From Bdellovibrio sp. SKB1291214 (lineage in GTDB: Bacteria; Bdellovibrionota; Bdellovibrionia; Bdellovibrionales; Bdellovibrionaceae), in assembly GCF_002209355.2 (NCBI RefSeq), contig NZ_CP106855.1, positions 744,001-808,000 of the forward strand: 64,000 nt of DNA. The letters run 5' to 3'. This document shows, piece after piece, positions 10,472-17,573 of the stretch. Every line of letters starts with the position of its first letter. The first letter of the stretch is position 1. The translations under genes were made by a program, and so were the position numbers. The notes under the pieces were generated by a model, which saw only the letters and a list, made by a program, of their open reading frames with translations, was not told the DNA's origin and ran no database searches.

Positions 10472-11329
10472 TTAGCGAATCTCGCGGTAAGGACGCAAAG
10501 TCAAATTACCAGAGTAAGGGTCTTGGATCGTGAAGAAACCATTGTCATAGGCACGCAAAATCGTACCGAACATCACTTGTTGACCAACACATAAGCTGCG
10601 ATGACATGTCACTTGTTTTACCAAGTCACCATTCTTGCGAATGTCTTTGCCGCCGTTTAGTGAATTGATCAAGTACACACCGTCTTCATAAACGTCCACC
10701 ACACGTGTTTCAAAATAAGGTTGCCCACCCACTGGCTCTGTCAAAACCATTTCATCTTTGCAAATGCGCGTTTTTCTGTCGCAGTTTGTGGCGCGCAATA
10801 CTTCTTTCAAAGTCGCGACATAGCGGCGTGTGGATAATTCCTCTTGCACTAACAAATAGCCATTTGAGTACACGCCTTCGATGTGAATCGGATTGTAATT
10901 ACGACCGCGGTTGTATTGGTACATACCTTGACCACCCACGCAGTAGCCTTTGCTATTACAGTTCAACCAAACACCCACATACTTTGATTTCAAGGAAGTG
11001 AACTGACCATTAAAGTCGTTACGAATTGTGATGATTTTACCATCGCGGGAAATATTCGCGATCGTACCCACCACGAAAAGTCCATCCGTCACACCCAACG
11101 CGCGATCCCCGATTGTGAATTGGTCATCCGTATCGACACCCGGACCACCACTTGATGGCGGAGGAGGAACAGGTTGAGGTGTTGGGTTTTCCGGTTGTTG
11201 TTGTGGAGGTTCCGGCAAAGGCTGAACTGTACCTGCGCCGTCATCACCCGGAACCGGAAGATCCGTTTCGTCGGCCCCTGCGTAAGAAAGATTAAAAACC
11301 ACCAAAACTGCGATGATCAGATTTTTCAT
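10472..11329 (-). CDS. Exported Pro-rich protein with SH3/KOW-like repeats, paralogue of the neighbour
   Basis: The start at 11329 (MKNLIIAVLVVFNLSYAGA) is chosen because GGGGAG precedes it; the open frame runs 20 codons further up without an SD. After the signal peptide comes a PEPPQQQPENPTPQP-type proline linker, then about four repeat units carrying motifs such as IGDRALGVTDGLFVVGTI and DVYEDGVYLINSLNGG. Paired cysteines (for example LNCNSKGYC, TNCDRKTRIC, VTCHRSLC) appear once per unit, suggesting one disulfide per repeat. The neighbour at 9752 has the same design with fewer cysteines. Probably periplasmic or secreted; function unknown. Confidence 0.8.
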   Translation of the reverse strand: MKNLIIAVLVVFNLSYAGADETDLPVPGDDGAGTVQPLPEPPQQQPENPTPQPVPPPPSSGGPGVDTDDQFTIGDRALGVTDGLFVVGTIANISRDGKIITIRNDFNGQFTSLKSKYVGVWLNCNSKGYCVGGQGMYQYNRGRNYNPIHIEGVYSNGYLLVQEELSTRRYVATLKEVLRATNCDRKTRICKDEMVLTEPVGGQPYFETRVVDVYEDGVYLINSLNGGKDIRKNGDLVKQVTCHRSLCVGQQVMFGTILRAYDNGFFTIQDPYSGNLTLRPYREIR

Positions 11330-11423
11330 AGTCGCTCCCCGTTCAAATACTGAGTGGGAGCTATCAAAGCGACTTCCCGCTGTCATCAATTACTAACAGC
11401 AAATGGACACATGAAGTTCAGAA

Positions 11424-11456
11424 TGAAAAAGAGAGTCCTAAGACTCCCTTTTTTGA
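11424..11456. terminator. Terminator between glyQS and the Pro-rich repeat genes
   Basis: GAGTC-ctaa-GACTC core (11433-11446) flanked by A-rich and T-rich runs on both sides. It serves the leftward glyQS gene. Confidence 0.75.
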
Positions 11457-11489
11457 CGCAGCATTCTGCAAAAAACCGGCAGGCACCTT

Positions 11490-12833
11490 TTAGAAGTTTT
11501 TAATTTTGCCGGCCACGTAAGCGTTTAACTGAGACATTGGGATGCGCTCTTGAACCATCGTGTCGCGGTGACGGACAGTCACAGCTTGGTCGTTGATGGT
11601 ATCAAAGTCGATAGTTACGCAGAACGGAGTACCGATCTCGTCTTGGCGACGGTAGCGTTTACCGATGGAAGCTGCTTCGTCGTATGTCACGTCGAAATCT
11701 TCAGCCAGTTGGTCGCGCAATTTATCTGCGATCGAAGTAAGCTCTTCTTTTTTCGACAATGGCAAAATCGCCACTTTGAACGGAGCGATTTCAGGGTGAA
11801 GACCCATGACCACGCGCACGTCTTCTTTACCCGCTTCGTCCTTCGTCACTTCTTCACGATAAGCATCGCACATGAACGCTAGGAACAAGCGATCACAACC
11901 CACAGCTGTTTCGATAACGTACGGGATGAATTTTTCTTTGTTCGCTTCATCGAAGTACTCCAAGTTTTTACCGGAGAACTTCATGTGTTGAGTCAAGTCA
12001 AAGTCAGAACGGTTATGGATACCTTCAAGTTCCGAGAAACCCATCGGGAATTTGTATTCAACGTCAACCGCAGCACGCGCATAGTGCGCAAGCTTTTCGT
12101 GAACGTGAACTTTCAAGTTTTCCTTTTTGATACCGTACTTGGAGTAGAAAGCCAAACGACGCTCTTTCCACTCTTCAAAGAATTTTTCGTCAGTTCCAGG
12201 TTTAACGAAATATTGCATTTCCATTTGTTCGAATTCGCGAGTTCTGAAAATGAAGTTACCCGGAGTGATTTCGTTACGGAATGATTTACCAATCGCCGCA
12301 ATACCAAATGGTACTTTGTAACGAGATGATTGTTGGCAGTTCAAGAAATTCACAAAGTGACCTTGAGCTGTTTCAGGACGCAAGTACACAACACTTGCAG
12401 AGTCCTCCAATGGACCCATGTGAGTTTTGAACATCAAATTGAAGTTACGTTCTTCAGACAAGTTTTTGCTGCCACAATTCGGGCACTTTTTATCTTTAAG
12501 GTAAGATTCGGTGTTGTCAGCGCGGAAACGCGTTTTACACTCCTTACAGTCAACCAATGGGTCTGAGAAACCATCCACGTGGCCCGACGCCTTCCAAACT
12601 TGGGGATGCATCAAGATCGCCGCATCAAGACCCACGATGTCTGGTCTGCGAGTCATTGCATTCCACCATGCACGTTTCACATTTAGCTTCATCAATGAGC
12701 CCAGCGGACCATAGTCCCAGCAGCTTCCCAAACCACCGTAAATTTCAGATGATTGAAAAACAAATCCACGACGTTTGCTAAGGCTGACAAGAGTGGCTAA
12801 ATCGGTAAGGGGTCTGATTTCGGGAGTGCTCAT
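11490..12833 (-). CDS. glyQS: Glycine--tRNA ligase (single-chain, class II)
   Basis: Charges tRNA-Gly. The homodimeric eukaryote/archaea-like type is evident from [19 protein letters not shown] at the N-terminus, a four-cysteine zinc-type insertion (CKECK..CPNCG), class II motif 2 ([24 protein letters not shown]) and motif 3 near GCDRLFLAF, with the C-terminal anticodon-binding domain ([13 protein letters not shown]). ATG 12833 (MSTPEIRPL) fits the family start better than a TTG 15 codons upstream. Monocistronic with a terminator behind it. Confidence 0.96.
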   Translation of the reverse strand: MSTPEIRPLTDLATLVSLSKRRGFVFQSSEIYGGLGSCWDYGPLGSLMKLNVKRAWWNAMTRRPDIVGLDAAILMHPQVWKASGHVDGFSDPLVDCKECKTRFRADNTESYLKDKKCPNCGSKNLSEERNFNLMFKTHMGPLEDSASVVYLRPETAQGHFVNFLNCQQSSRYKVPFGIAAIGKSFRNEITPGNFIFRTREFEQMEMQYFVKPGTDEKFFEEWKERRLAFYSKYGIKKENLKVHVHEKLAHYARAAVDVEYKFPMGFSELEGIHNRSDFDLTQHMKFSGKNLEYFDEANKEKFIPYVIETAVGCDRLFLAFMCDAYREEVTKDEAGKEDVRVVMGLHPEIAPFKVAILPLSKKEELTSIADKLRDQLAEDFDVTYDEAASIGKRYRRQDEIGTPFCVTIDFDTINDQAVTVRHRDTMVQERIPMSQLNAYVAGKIKNF

Positions 12834-12961
12834 GATGGCTCGACTTTCTCCTCCGATGGCTTCGGAGTGGTTAGGCAATGAACGTACACTTGGGTCTAGA
12901 TACAGTCAACAAAACAGGGTCTTTCTTGATCTCGGGTCGGGTCCTAAGACATGCTAGTTTT

Positions 12962-13315
12962 ATGCAGCGCACTCATTTGGTTTTCATCCTTTTTACAACC
13001 ATTTTCTTTATGGGCTCCCTGTCTGTTGCGGAGTCAGTTCCCAAGTTCGTTAAAAATGAAGAAAAGATTCGTGAAGAGATGGTAACCATCTCTCGCGAAC
13101 TTGGTGTGACCTGCACCGAATGCCATAACGTTCAAAACTTCACAGATGATTCTAAGAAAAGTTTCAAAGTCGGCAAAGAGCACATGAAGCTGACTCAAAT
13201 GCTTAAAGAAAATGGCTTTGACGGAAAAAAAGGACCTGCAGCAACCTGCTACATGTGCCACCGCGGAAAACTAATGCCAGACTTCAAAGAGCCAGCGTCA
13301 GCAAAAGCCCACTGA
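12962..13315 (+). CDS. Small exported cytochrome c with two haem motifs
   Basis: Signal peptide (MQRTHLVFILFTTIFFMGSLSVA), then two CxxCH haem c attachment motifs, CTECH (around residue 53) and CYMCH (around residue 95), in a 117-residue protein. The region GVTCTECHNVQNF..FKVGKEHM resembles the photosynthetic-reaction-centre cytochrome c subunit family, whose short relatives are periplasmic electron carriers. ATG 12962 was chosen because it begins the signal peptide; the frame is open 28 codons further but without an SD. It is divergent from glyQS. The electron partner is unknown; no oxidase or reductase is adjacent. Confidence 0.8.
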   Translation: MQRTHLVFILFTTIFFMGSLSVAESVPKFVKNEEKIREEMVTISRELGVTCTECHNVQNFTDDSKKSFKVGKEHMKLTQMLKENGFDGKKGPAATCYMCHRGKLMPDFKEPASAKAH

Positions 13316-13468
13316 GTGACTTCCCCGGCTTCCCTTTCATGAACTTGGTTGTAGGCCAAGTTTGTCACATCGACGCCTCGCTTTGAGAAAGCGCCCTTCA
13401 GAGAAAAACCACAGGTTTTCAGCGAGCACAAACTTTGCTTTGAAACTGGATAACTCGGAGGGCCTTCG

Positions 13469-13933
13469 ATGCGCATGCTTTTGTGCTGTCTCATGTTGGG
13501 ACTGACATTTCTAAAATATGGTTCGCAGGTCGCAAACGAATTTGCTTCGACAAGCCCGCGAGCTTTATGGAGTGGTCGCGAAGGCGTCTATACTTTAAAA
13601 GGCGGAGCTGACGATTGCCCAACACAAATGACGTGGTTTGAGCAGTGCGATGGATTTGTTTTAAATCCTCAGGGCTCGGCACTGGATATGGAGACAATTC
13701 GGTTTTGCCATATCAATAAAGGAGCAAGGACCGTTCAACGCCACGACGGCAAAATAACTGCCAAAGTCGACACCAAAGATCACTATGTGCTTAAGGTTGA
13801 AAAATCGGTTTTTGCGAATTACAGCCTTCCAATGGGTGAAGACATCGTGATTATGGATAAAGACCGTTCCGGCTTTAACTTAGAACGTAGCAAAGCTGGA
13901 ATGGGATTGACCTGCGTCTATAGCAAACTTTAA
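13469..13933 (+). CDS. Exported protein of unknown function
   Basis: A 154-residue protein with a short N-terminal hydrophobic segment (MRMLLCCLMLGLTFL) and GGAGGG seven bases before the ATG. The mature part contains paired cysteines (DDCPTQMTWFEQC) and beta-rich sequence ending with a cysteine (GLTCVYSKL), suggesting a disulfide-stabilised periplasmic fold. It converges on the J-domain-like gene with 6 bases between stops. No family recognised. Confidence 0.7.
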   Translation: MRMLLCCLMLGLTFLKYGSQVANEFASTSPRALWSGREGVYTLKGGADDCPTQMTWFEQCDGFVLNPQGSALDMETIRFCHINKGARTVQRHDGKITAKVDTKDHYVLKVEKSVFANYSLPMGEDIVIMDKDRSGFNLERSKAGMGLTCVYSKL

Positions 13934-13939
13934 TTTCAA

Positions 13940-14356
13940 TTATTGCTTCTTCAAAATGGCGTTGTAAGCTGTTTCAAAGAACTCGATAGACTCTTTCTCG
14001 CAACGACGGATCGCCGTTTGATAAGCCTCCGTCACTGTCTTAATTGATGCCCCCGCTGGCACCCCTAAAACTTCGTATGCATCCCAAGTGTGGGAATTAT
14101 AGCTGAATATGACGTTTAAATTTTTGGGTCTAGTCCCTTGCAGATCCGGGTGCACCACAGGGCGAGTCGCAGCCACGGGACCGACCTCTTGGGCAGAGGC
14201 CACTGGCGGTTCCGGATTGATAAGCGGCGGCGCTGTATCCTTGGCTTTCATGTCGAGGCGCGTAGGAGGTTTGGCTCCTCCCCTCGATATTAGGTACCAG
14301 AGGACAAAGGCCCCTGCTCCCACAAGGTTCAACGTCAAAAAATCTTGGCTATTCAT
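13940..14356 (-). CDS. Membrane-anchored protein with a degenerate J-like domain
   Basis: ATG 14356 (MNSQDFLTLNLVGAG) starts a single transmembrane span (residues about 7-21), then a Pro/Ala-rich linker. The C-terminal segment SHTWDAYEVLGVPAGASIKTV.. matches helix I and II of a DnaJ J-domain. The HPD signature that stimulates DnaK is absent, and helix II runs almost directly into a short helix III (FFETAYNAIL). It would therefore be a J-like protein unable to activate Hsp70, or one using a different mode. It is divergent from mrp with 51 bases between the starts. Confidence 0.65.
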   Translation of the reverse strand: MNSQDFLTLNLVGAGAFVLWYLISRGGAKPPTRLDMKAKDTAPPLINPEPPVASAQEVGPVAATRPVVHPDLQGTRPKNLNVIFSYNSHTWDAYEVLGVPAGASIKTVTEAYQTAIRRCEKESIEFFETAYNAILKKQ

Positions 14357-14407
14357 GTAAAGTCTATTATTCGTTGTCAGTTCAAAATTAGCAAGGAGTC
14401 CCTGACA

Positions 14408-15202
14408 ATGGCTGCACCAAATCCCTTCGAAAAACAAACTTCCATTCCCGGAGTGAAACATATTATCGCCGTTAGCTCAGGCAAGGGTGGAGTTGGCAAG
14501 TCTACGGTCGCGACGAACCTTGCGATGGCCCTAGGGCGCAAATCAAAAGTTGGTTTACTTGATGCCGATATTTATGGCCCGAGCATTCCTCGCATGTTGG
14601 GTTCACTTGCTCAAAAACCAAATATCAACCCCGATACGAATCAACTTGAGCCAATCAACCGCTACGGCATCAAACTCATGTCGATCGGTTTTTTGATCGA
14701 AGAAGGTTCTGCCGTTGTATGGCGTGGACCGATGTTGTTTAAAGCCATGGACCAATTCCTACGTGACGTAAACTGGGGTGAGCTCGATTATCTTGTCGTG
14801 GATTTGCCTCCAGGTACGGGCGATATCCAGCTGACTTTGGCGCAAAAAGTTCCGGTAGCAGGTGCAGTCCTTGTATCCACTCCACAGAACGTTGCGTTGA
14901 TTGATGTCAAAAAAGCTGTCGATATGTTTCAACGCGTAAATGTTCCTCTTCTAGGAATGGTTGAAAATATGGCTTACATGGTCAACCCTGTTAACGGTGA
15001 AAAAATGCAGCTCTTCCCTAAGGGAGAGATCGACACTTACGCAGCACAAAAAGGTATTGCAAAGCTTGGGGAAATTCCATTCAACCCATCTGTCGGTTTA
15101 GCGTGTGAAGCGGGAATTCCAATCGTTGAAGCCAACAGCAATGGCGCTGAGGCACAGGCTTTCATGGCGATCGCTGACAAACTGCGCGAAATTTTGCCGT
15201 AA
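14408..15202 (+). CDS. mrp: Mrp/NBP35-family P-loop ATPase (iron-sulfur cluster carrier)
   Basis: Cytosolic ATPase that carries and delivers Fe-S clusters. Deviant Walker A SSGKGGVGKSTVATNLA near residue 25, then LLDADIYGPSIPRMLG, DLPPGTGDIQLTL (Walker B/switch) and the family-typical GMVENMAYM are all present. The usual N-terminal DUF59 domain is missing and the CxxC usually found after GMVENM is replaced (VNPVNGEKMQLFP). This version therefore lacks the canonical bridging-cluster cysteines, which weakens the Fe-S carrier role. Start 14408 has AAGGAG nine bases upstream. Confidence 0.9.
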   Translation: MAAPNPFEKQTSIPGVKHIIAVSSGKGGVGKSTVATNLAMALGRKSKVGLLDADIYGPSIPRMLGSLAQKPNINPDTNQLEPINRYGIKLMSIGFLIEEGSAVVWRGPMLFKAMDQFLRDVNWGELDYLVVDLPPGTGDIQLTLAQKVPVAGAVLVSTPQNVALIDVKKAVDMFQRVNVPLLGMVENMAYMVNPVNGEKMQLFPKGEIDTYAAQKGIAKLGEIPFNPSVGLACEAGIPIVEANSNGAEAQAFMAIADKLREILP

Positions 15203-15299
15203 AGAAATGTAACCAGTTTCCCTCTCCGTTAAGCTTTTACAACTTGCAAACGCCAACGTTTGTTTGTTGAATAGCGGAAACCACTTAGAGGGGGATCTC

Positions 15300-15587
15300 A
15301 TGAATAAATTCTTCGCTGCTACTTTGATCGCTTTGGGTTTCTGCTTTACTGCACAAGCCAACGAAATCGTTATGCCTGAACTTCCAGTTGTACAAGCTTC
15401 TGAAGTTTACGCGACAGCCGCTGACCAAGCTGCTGAAGCTACATTGTTCAAAACTCAAGGTAAGTACTGCTGCTACGAAAGCCATGGCGGTGGTTTCTGT
15501 GAGTTGTCTGCATATTACAATGTTGGCACTCCTTGCAAATGCTATAACGGTGGTAACAACTCTATCAGCGGTCACGTTTGCAAATAG
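15300..15587 (+). CDS. Secreted six-cysteine peptide, first of three tandem paralogues
   Basis: A 95-residue precursor: signal peptide MNKFFAATLIALGFCFTAQA, an acidic/alanine-rich spacer of about 35 residues, then a compact C-terminal domain (about 40 residues) with cysteines spaced CC-x8-C-x11-C-x-C-x12-C. The two genes downstream share the same pattern. Six cysteines with an adjacent pair and a CxC step are typical of knotted, disulfide-rich miniproteins. GAGGGGG lies 5-6 bases before the ATG. The spacer may be a pro-region. No named family is recognised; role in predation, defence or cell-surface structure is open. Confidence 0.75.
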   Translation: MNKFFAATLIALGFCFTAQANEIVMPELPVVQASEVYATAADQAAEATLFKTQGKYCCYESHGGGFCELSAYYNVGTPCKCYNGGNNSISGHVCK

Positions 15588-15626
15588 TTTTGCGCTAGTT
15601 TCCGAATAGTTTGTAATAAACTGCCT

Positions 15627-15709
15627 CGGCCATAAGTCAGTCGCTCGCATGTTCCGCAACACAGTATCTTGCGGAAACAAAAGCTTGAGCGAAAATAGAC
15701 TTGTGGCCG
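15627..15709 (+). ncRNA. Three-tier nested inverted repeat (possible structured leader or RNA)
   Basis: Three co-axial helices are readable: CGGCCATAAGTC (15627-15638) with GACTTGTGGCCG (15698-15709), TCGCTC (15641-15646) with GAGCGA (15687-15692), and TGTTCCGCAA (15650-15659) with TTGCGGAAACA (15669-15679, one bulge). The element lies between the first and second six-cysteine genes and ends 22 bases before the next ATG. It could be a 5-prime regulatory structure, a processing site or an intergenic repeat. The T-rich tail (GTTTCATTTTC) is too broken for a confident terminator call. Confidence 0.5.
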
Positions 15710-15731
15710 TTTCATTTTCAAGAGGCAATTT

Positions 15732-15950
15732 ATGAACACCCTTGCTCTTCTGCTCATCACTCCTTTGTTCCCCGTTGCAAATCAAGCTTCTGTGTCTTCA
15801 CCTGTGTATGTTCGAGATGATCATGATCGCGTTGGCGTTTGTTGTTCTGGAAATACTCAGTGCGCATGGCCTGCGAACTTTCCGAACGGCAGTTATTGCT
15901 ATTGCAGCTACAATGGCCAAATTTCACCAGGAACCGTTTGCGGAAGATGA
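15732..15950 (+). CDS. Secreted six-cysteine peptide, second of three tandem paralogues
   Basis: A 72-residue precursor with signal peptide (MNTLALLLITPLFPVANQA) and a C-terminal domain with spacing CC-x5-C-x11-C-x-C-x11-C. This matches its neighbours although the rest of the sequence differs. There is almost no spacer between signal peptide and domain, so this is the minimal form of the family. AGAGG is eight bases upstream of the ATG. A nested inverted repeat precedes it. Function unknown; the conserved cysteine frame shows selection on a disulfide fold. Confidence 0.75.
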   Translation: MNTLALLLITPLFPVANQASVSSPVYVRDDHDRVGVCCSGNTQCAWPANFPNGSYCYCSYNGQISPGTVCGR

Positions 15951-15980
15951 TTTCTGCAACCATTGATTAAGGAGGATTAT

Positions 15981-16295
15981 ATGAGAAAGGCACTTACCAC
16001 AGTCGCACTGGCTCTTGCTTTCTCTTTTGCTGCGAATGCGGCTCCGCAATCACAGCTCCCTGAAGGACGTCCACTTTTCCCGATCCAAACACAAGCATCA
16101 GGCTTAATGAGTACGACTGAAGAACAAGAAGAATTAGACATGGCCAGACAGGACGAGGCCGACACCAAATACTATTACGGCAATAAATGTTGTACGAATT
16201 ATGGTTGGTGTTATCTCAACCAATGGGCACCAATTGGTTGGAACTGTTACTGCTACAGCTGGGGCTGGTACTACTACGGCAGAGTTTGCTATTAG
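15981..16295 (+). CDS. Secreted six-cysteine peptide, third of three tandem paralogues
   Basis: ATG 15981 follows AAGGAGG by six bases. Signal peptide (MRKALTTVALALAFSFAANA), then a Glu/Asp-rich spacer of about 50 residues (TTEEQEELDMARQDE), then a domain with spacing CC-x5-C-x11-C-x-C-x11-C that is unusually rich in Tyr and Trp. The acidic spacer next to an aromatic disulfide domain resembles a pro-peptide/mature-peptide layout. It is the last gene of the cluster, followed by a terminator. No known family recognised. Confidence 0.75.
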   Translation: MRKALTTVALALAFSFAANAAPQSQLPEGRPLFPIQTQASGLMSTTEEQEELDMARQDEADTKYYYGNKCCTNYGWCYLNQWAPIGWNCYCYSWGWYYYGRVCY

Positions 16296-16316
16296 TACAG
16301 CCTGATTCTCGCCCTG

Positions 16317-16354
16317 AATAAAGACGCCGGTTTTTTAGCACCGGTGTCTTTATT
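16317..16354. terminator. Terminator after the six-cysteine peptide cluster
   Basis: AATAAAGACgCCGGT (16317-16331) pairs with ACCGGtGTCTTTATT (16340-16354). It lies between convergent genes and overlaps the stop of the gene at 16353. Confidence 0.7.
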
Positions 16355-16805
16355 ATTCCGTCACCCGAGCTTTCATCTTGATACTGAAAGTCTCTTTAAA
16401 ACCAGCACGCTCAAGGAAATAGTGAATGTCGGCATATCCTCTTTTCCGACCTACTGAACTCCCGGGATTTGCAAAGAAGGAGCATTTAATCGAAGTCGAC
16501 TGCCCTGGTGCTAATTCCAAATCCTCCATCGCATATCCAAATCCATCACCGACAAAAGCAGCACCTTTGTACTTTAAGGGGTATGCTGTTTTGTTCATAA
16601 AATTGATGAACTTCACTTTCGTTTCTTTATGTCTGACCTTCCCGAAATCAATTTCCTGGTGATTGCTGAGCACTTCTATTTGCCCCTCGTGGTTCTCGGT
16701 AATTTCGTATCTCGCAACCTCAACACCATCAAAGACGACAGCAGCGGGAGCAGAAAGATTCACGAACAAACTAACAAAAACTATCGTGAGCCAACACTTC
16801 ATCAT
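16353..16805 (-). CDS. Exported Ig-like (ASH/choice-of-anchor D type) protein
   Basis: A 150-residue protein with signal peptide (MMKCWLTIVFVSLFVNLSAPA) and one beta-sandwich-like domain. The pattern IDFGKVRHKETKVKFINFMNKT, then LAPGQSTSIKCSFF, is typical of ASH-like or DUF1573-like Ig modules, which often mediate surface or ciliary-type protein contacts. GAGG precedes the tandem ATG codons. Convergent with the peptide cluster. Fold inferred from the pattern, function unknown. Confidence 0.65.
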   Translation of the reverse strand: MMKCWLTIVFVSLFVNLSAPAAVVFDGVEVARYEITENHEGQIEVLSNHQEIDFGKVRHKETKVKFINFMNKTAYPLKYKGAAFVGDGFGYAMEDLELAPGQSTSIKCSFFANPGSSVGRKRGYADIHYFLERAGFKETFSIKMKARVTE

Positions 16806-17146
16806 CCAATCCTCTTTTTGTTTATGTCAGATTTTCTTGTTATGAACTTAAGATCAAGTGAAGATTCCGACGTGTGCTTTCCGTCAGATGATTGCAAAAT
16901 TCCAACGATCACAAATGAAAAAAGGCACCGAAATATTCTCGCGACGTACCCTCAATAACAAATATAGCGGCGTGTTTTCACTCTAGTATTCTCGGCGTGA
17001 GACGTTTCTCGAACTGTTTTGAGAAAATGATGTCCACCACTTTGTAGGAAAAGAAAATCGAGTTATTCTGTGAAAGTTGAACCGAGGGCCTGTTAGACTC
17101 GACTTGTTCGGGTGAATGCTACGGGGCCAGCTACAGGAGGACAGTG
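16806..17146. other. Gap with no convincing gene
   Basis: About 340 bases between the Ig-like gene and the 14-codon ORF. A frame on + from 16827 (about 44 codons) lacks any SD and I do not call it. No terminator or RNA fold that I can name is visible. The region must contain the promoter of the leftward gene and possibly of the small ORF. Confidence 0.5.
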
Positions 17147-17191
17147 ATGAAACATCGTATCCACGACCATCATGACGAAGCACCGAAGTGA
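17147..17191 (+). CDS. Possible 14-residue His/Asp-rich peptide upstream of the riboswitch RNA
   Basis: ATG 17147 has AGGAGG six bases upstream and opens a 14-codon frame ending in TGA, encoding a peptide with four histidines and three aspartates (MKHRIHDHHDEAPK). SD quality and spacing are as good as for any real gene here. The peptide is too short for family recognition. It could be a leader peptide or a chance match. Nothing but non-coding sequence follows before the c-di-GMP RNA. Confidence 0.3.
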   Translation: MKHRIHDHHDEAPK

Positions 17192-17300
17192 CGAGCGTCC
17201 AATAGTTTATTAAAACGAGGTTCAGTGTTCAGGCCTCGCTAAAAAATGATGAGCAGGAACGATTGGATTCTAAAGATAACTCAAAGGAGGTTCCTAGGGT

Positions 17301-17306
17301 TATACT
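17301..17306 (+). promoter_or_regulatory. Candidate -10 element of the riboswitch RNA
   Basis: TATACT sits directly before the first base of the predicted aptamer (about 17311). No good sigma-70 -35 lies 17 bases upstream, whereas CTAAAG (17270-17275) lies further up. An alternative sigma factor (FliA-like) is possible but not demonstrated. Confidence 0.3.
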
Positions 17307-17310
17307 CGTT

Positions 17311-17526
17311 AGGATTTAGATCCTTCCTTTGCCTCAAGGCAAACTATGGGAAACCATAGGGCGCAAAGCTACAGGGGCTTCACTGCCAGCCAGCTGCCAA
17401 AGGTCACAGAGTACCTAAGGGAACTTAGAGGTGTGCAAAATGGAAGGTCTTTTTATTACAAAGGATTGGTTTCATTCCCCTCGCCTAGGAGCTATCAATG
17501 ATGATTATTCCTAGGCACTTTTTTTT
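17311..17526 (+). ncRNA. Stand-alone c-di-GMP-I (GEMM) riboswitch RNA, merRNA-like
   Basis: The core of a GEMM-I aptamer is readable: closing helix CCTTTG (about 17325-17330) / CAAAGG (about 17398-17403), the conserved GGCAAAC, a helix capped by a GNRA loop (TATGG-GAAA-CCATA), the invariant GCGCAAAGC joining segment and the GGGGCTTCA..GCCAGCCAGCTGCC arm. The transcript runs on for about 80 bases to a strong terminator (17483-17526). No gene follows on the same strand; the next is antisense DUF488. A highly abundant, gene-less c-di-GMP-I RNA of this kind was described in Bdellovibrio attack-phase cells as merRNA and proposed to buffer or store c-di-GMP. The match here is from memory of the motif and context. 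Confidence 0.85.
17483..17526 (+). terminator. Terminator of the riboswitch RNA
   Basis: GCCTAGGA (17483-17490) and TCCTAGGC (17509-17516) form a perfect 8-bp stem followed by ACTTTTTTTT. A gene-less aptamer with its own terminator defines a self-contained RNA. Confidence 0.85.
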
Positions 17527-17573
17527 CCTTTTTCTCTTCTGATTAAATCACACAATTCGTAGGTTTCGGTACA

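Noticed and set aside
16827-16958. About 44-codon frame on + after the Ig-like gene
   Set aside because: No SD, unremarkable composition; probably promoter DNA of the leftward gene.
16983-17183. 66-codon frame on - across the small His-rich ORF
   Set aside because: No SD and low-complexity Ser/Arg composition typical of chance frames.
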